From: Lates calcarifer
Taxonomy: Eukaryota > Chordata > Actinopteri > Centropomidae
DNA length: 64,000 bases
Direction: 5' to 3'
Assembly (NCBI RefSeq): GCF_001640805.2
Contig: NC_066837.1
Coordinates: 26,188,857-26,252,856, forward strand
Below, piece by piece: positions 63,481 to 64,000 of this stretch. A program made the position numbers and the translations under genes. Position 1 is the first letter of the stretch. Each line of letters begins with the position of its first letter. The notes under the pieces were generated by a model. The model was not told the origin of the DNA. It saw only the letters and a list, made by a program, of their open reading frames with translations, and did not search any database.

Positions 63481-64000
63481 ATATCCACAAGATTATCCTG
63501 TGGATTCTGAATTTGAATTAGTTTCTTGCTTCTCCTTTTATATCAGATGCCAGAACCAACAGAAAGCATGACTTCTTGACCATGCATGGAGATAATGAGA
63601 TCCAATGGAACTCTGCTACAAATACCACCCAGAACCTCCTGATCTCATTTCCTCTTTTCATAACCATCACCTCCCTCCAACTCTCTCCATGGGTGGGAGC
63701 GCCTTGAATGCTGATCTGACATCAACCTCCTTCTGTCACTAACTTCTAACTGTTGCATGATGAATTATAAAGCTGATGCTTGCGCAGTCGAACTGTTTTG
63801 TGTAAGTAACATCCCCTGGAGTCACTTGGGTGTAGTGATAGATGAATGGGAGGAGACTGCTGACAGAAGGTGTGTATTTGGTGCCACCTCCAATCTATCT
63901 GCATGAATGATAATTACACTGAAGGGATTTGGTGGTAATACTCAGAGAAAGAGTGCAGGTCTGCACTACCTACAGATTTTTGACTACAGCACTCTGATAG
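63481..64000. other. Non-coding stretch to the right edge
   Basis: No exon, repeat family or microsatellite recognised. Confidence 0.4.

Overview
This window looks like nuclear DNA of a ray-finned (teleost) fish. Genes are split into short exons by introns with GT/AG borders. Dinucleotide microsatellites, mostly (CA)n/(TG)n, are very frequent, and several dispersed repeats resemble families common in teleosts: a Tc1-like transposon, LINE 3' ends and small inverted-repeat elements. There are no operons, bacterial-type genes or CRISPR arrays, and I found no tRNA or rRNA gene.

The only protein-coding gene I can support is on the minus strand in the left 11.7 kb. It is the 5' three-fifths or so of a FERM and PDZ domain gene, best matched to FRMPD1. 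Thirteen coding exons join in one open frame of 928 codons plus two bases, and all intron phases agree. The order is a short basic N-terminus with a WLRRSRD motif, a PDZ domain (residues about 62-143), a FERM domain (about 180-520), then a long low-complexity tail that runs off the left edge. The first coding exon starts with a splice acceptor four bases before the ATG, so the untranslated 5' exon(s) and promoter lie further right.

From 11.7 to about 29.4 kb there is no coding exon I can defend. This stretch is probably frmpd1 5' intron and upstream DNA. It holds a 1.26 kb repeat (12.5-13.8 kb), a broken Tc1-like element (16.4-16.9 kb), a LINE reverse-transcriptase remnant (26.4-26.9 kb) and other repeat debris. 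A GC-rich patch near 22.1-22.6 kb stands out.

The only strongly CpG-rich stretch is at 29.45-29.83 kb. It looks like a promoter, with good splice donors on the plus strand and no upstream ATG, so it may serve a rightward gene, frmpd1, or both.

From 30 to 64 kb the window reads as a gene desert or a very long intron. It contains microsatellites, scattered repeats, and several unique, higher-complexity islands with homeodomain-type TAATTA/ATTAATC sites that could be conserved regulatory elements. I saw no undescribed gene system. The most interesting signals are CA repeats just inside three frmpd1 splice donors, a duplicated 5' splice site, the CpG promoter with plus-strand donors, and a small inverted-repeat element family with at least three copies here.
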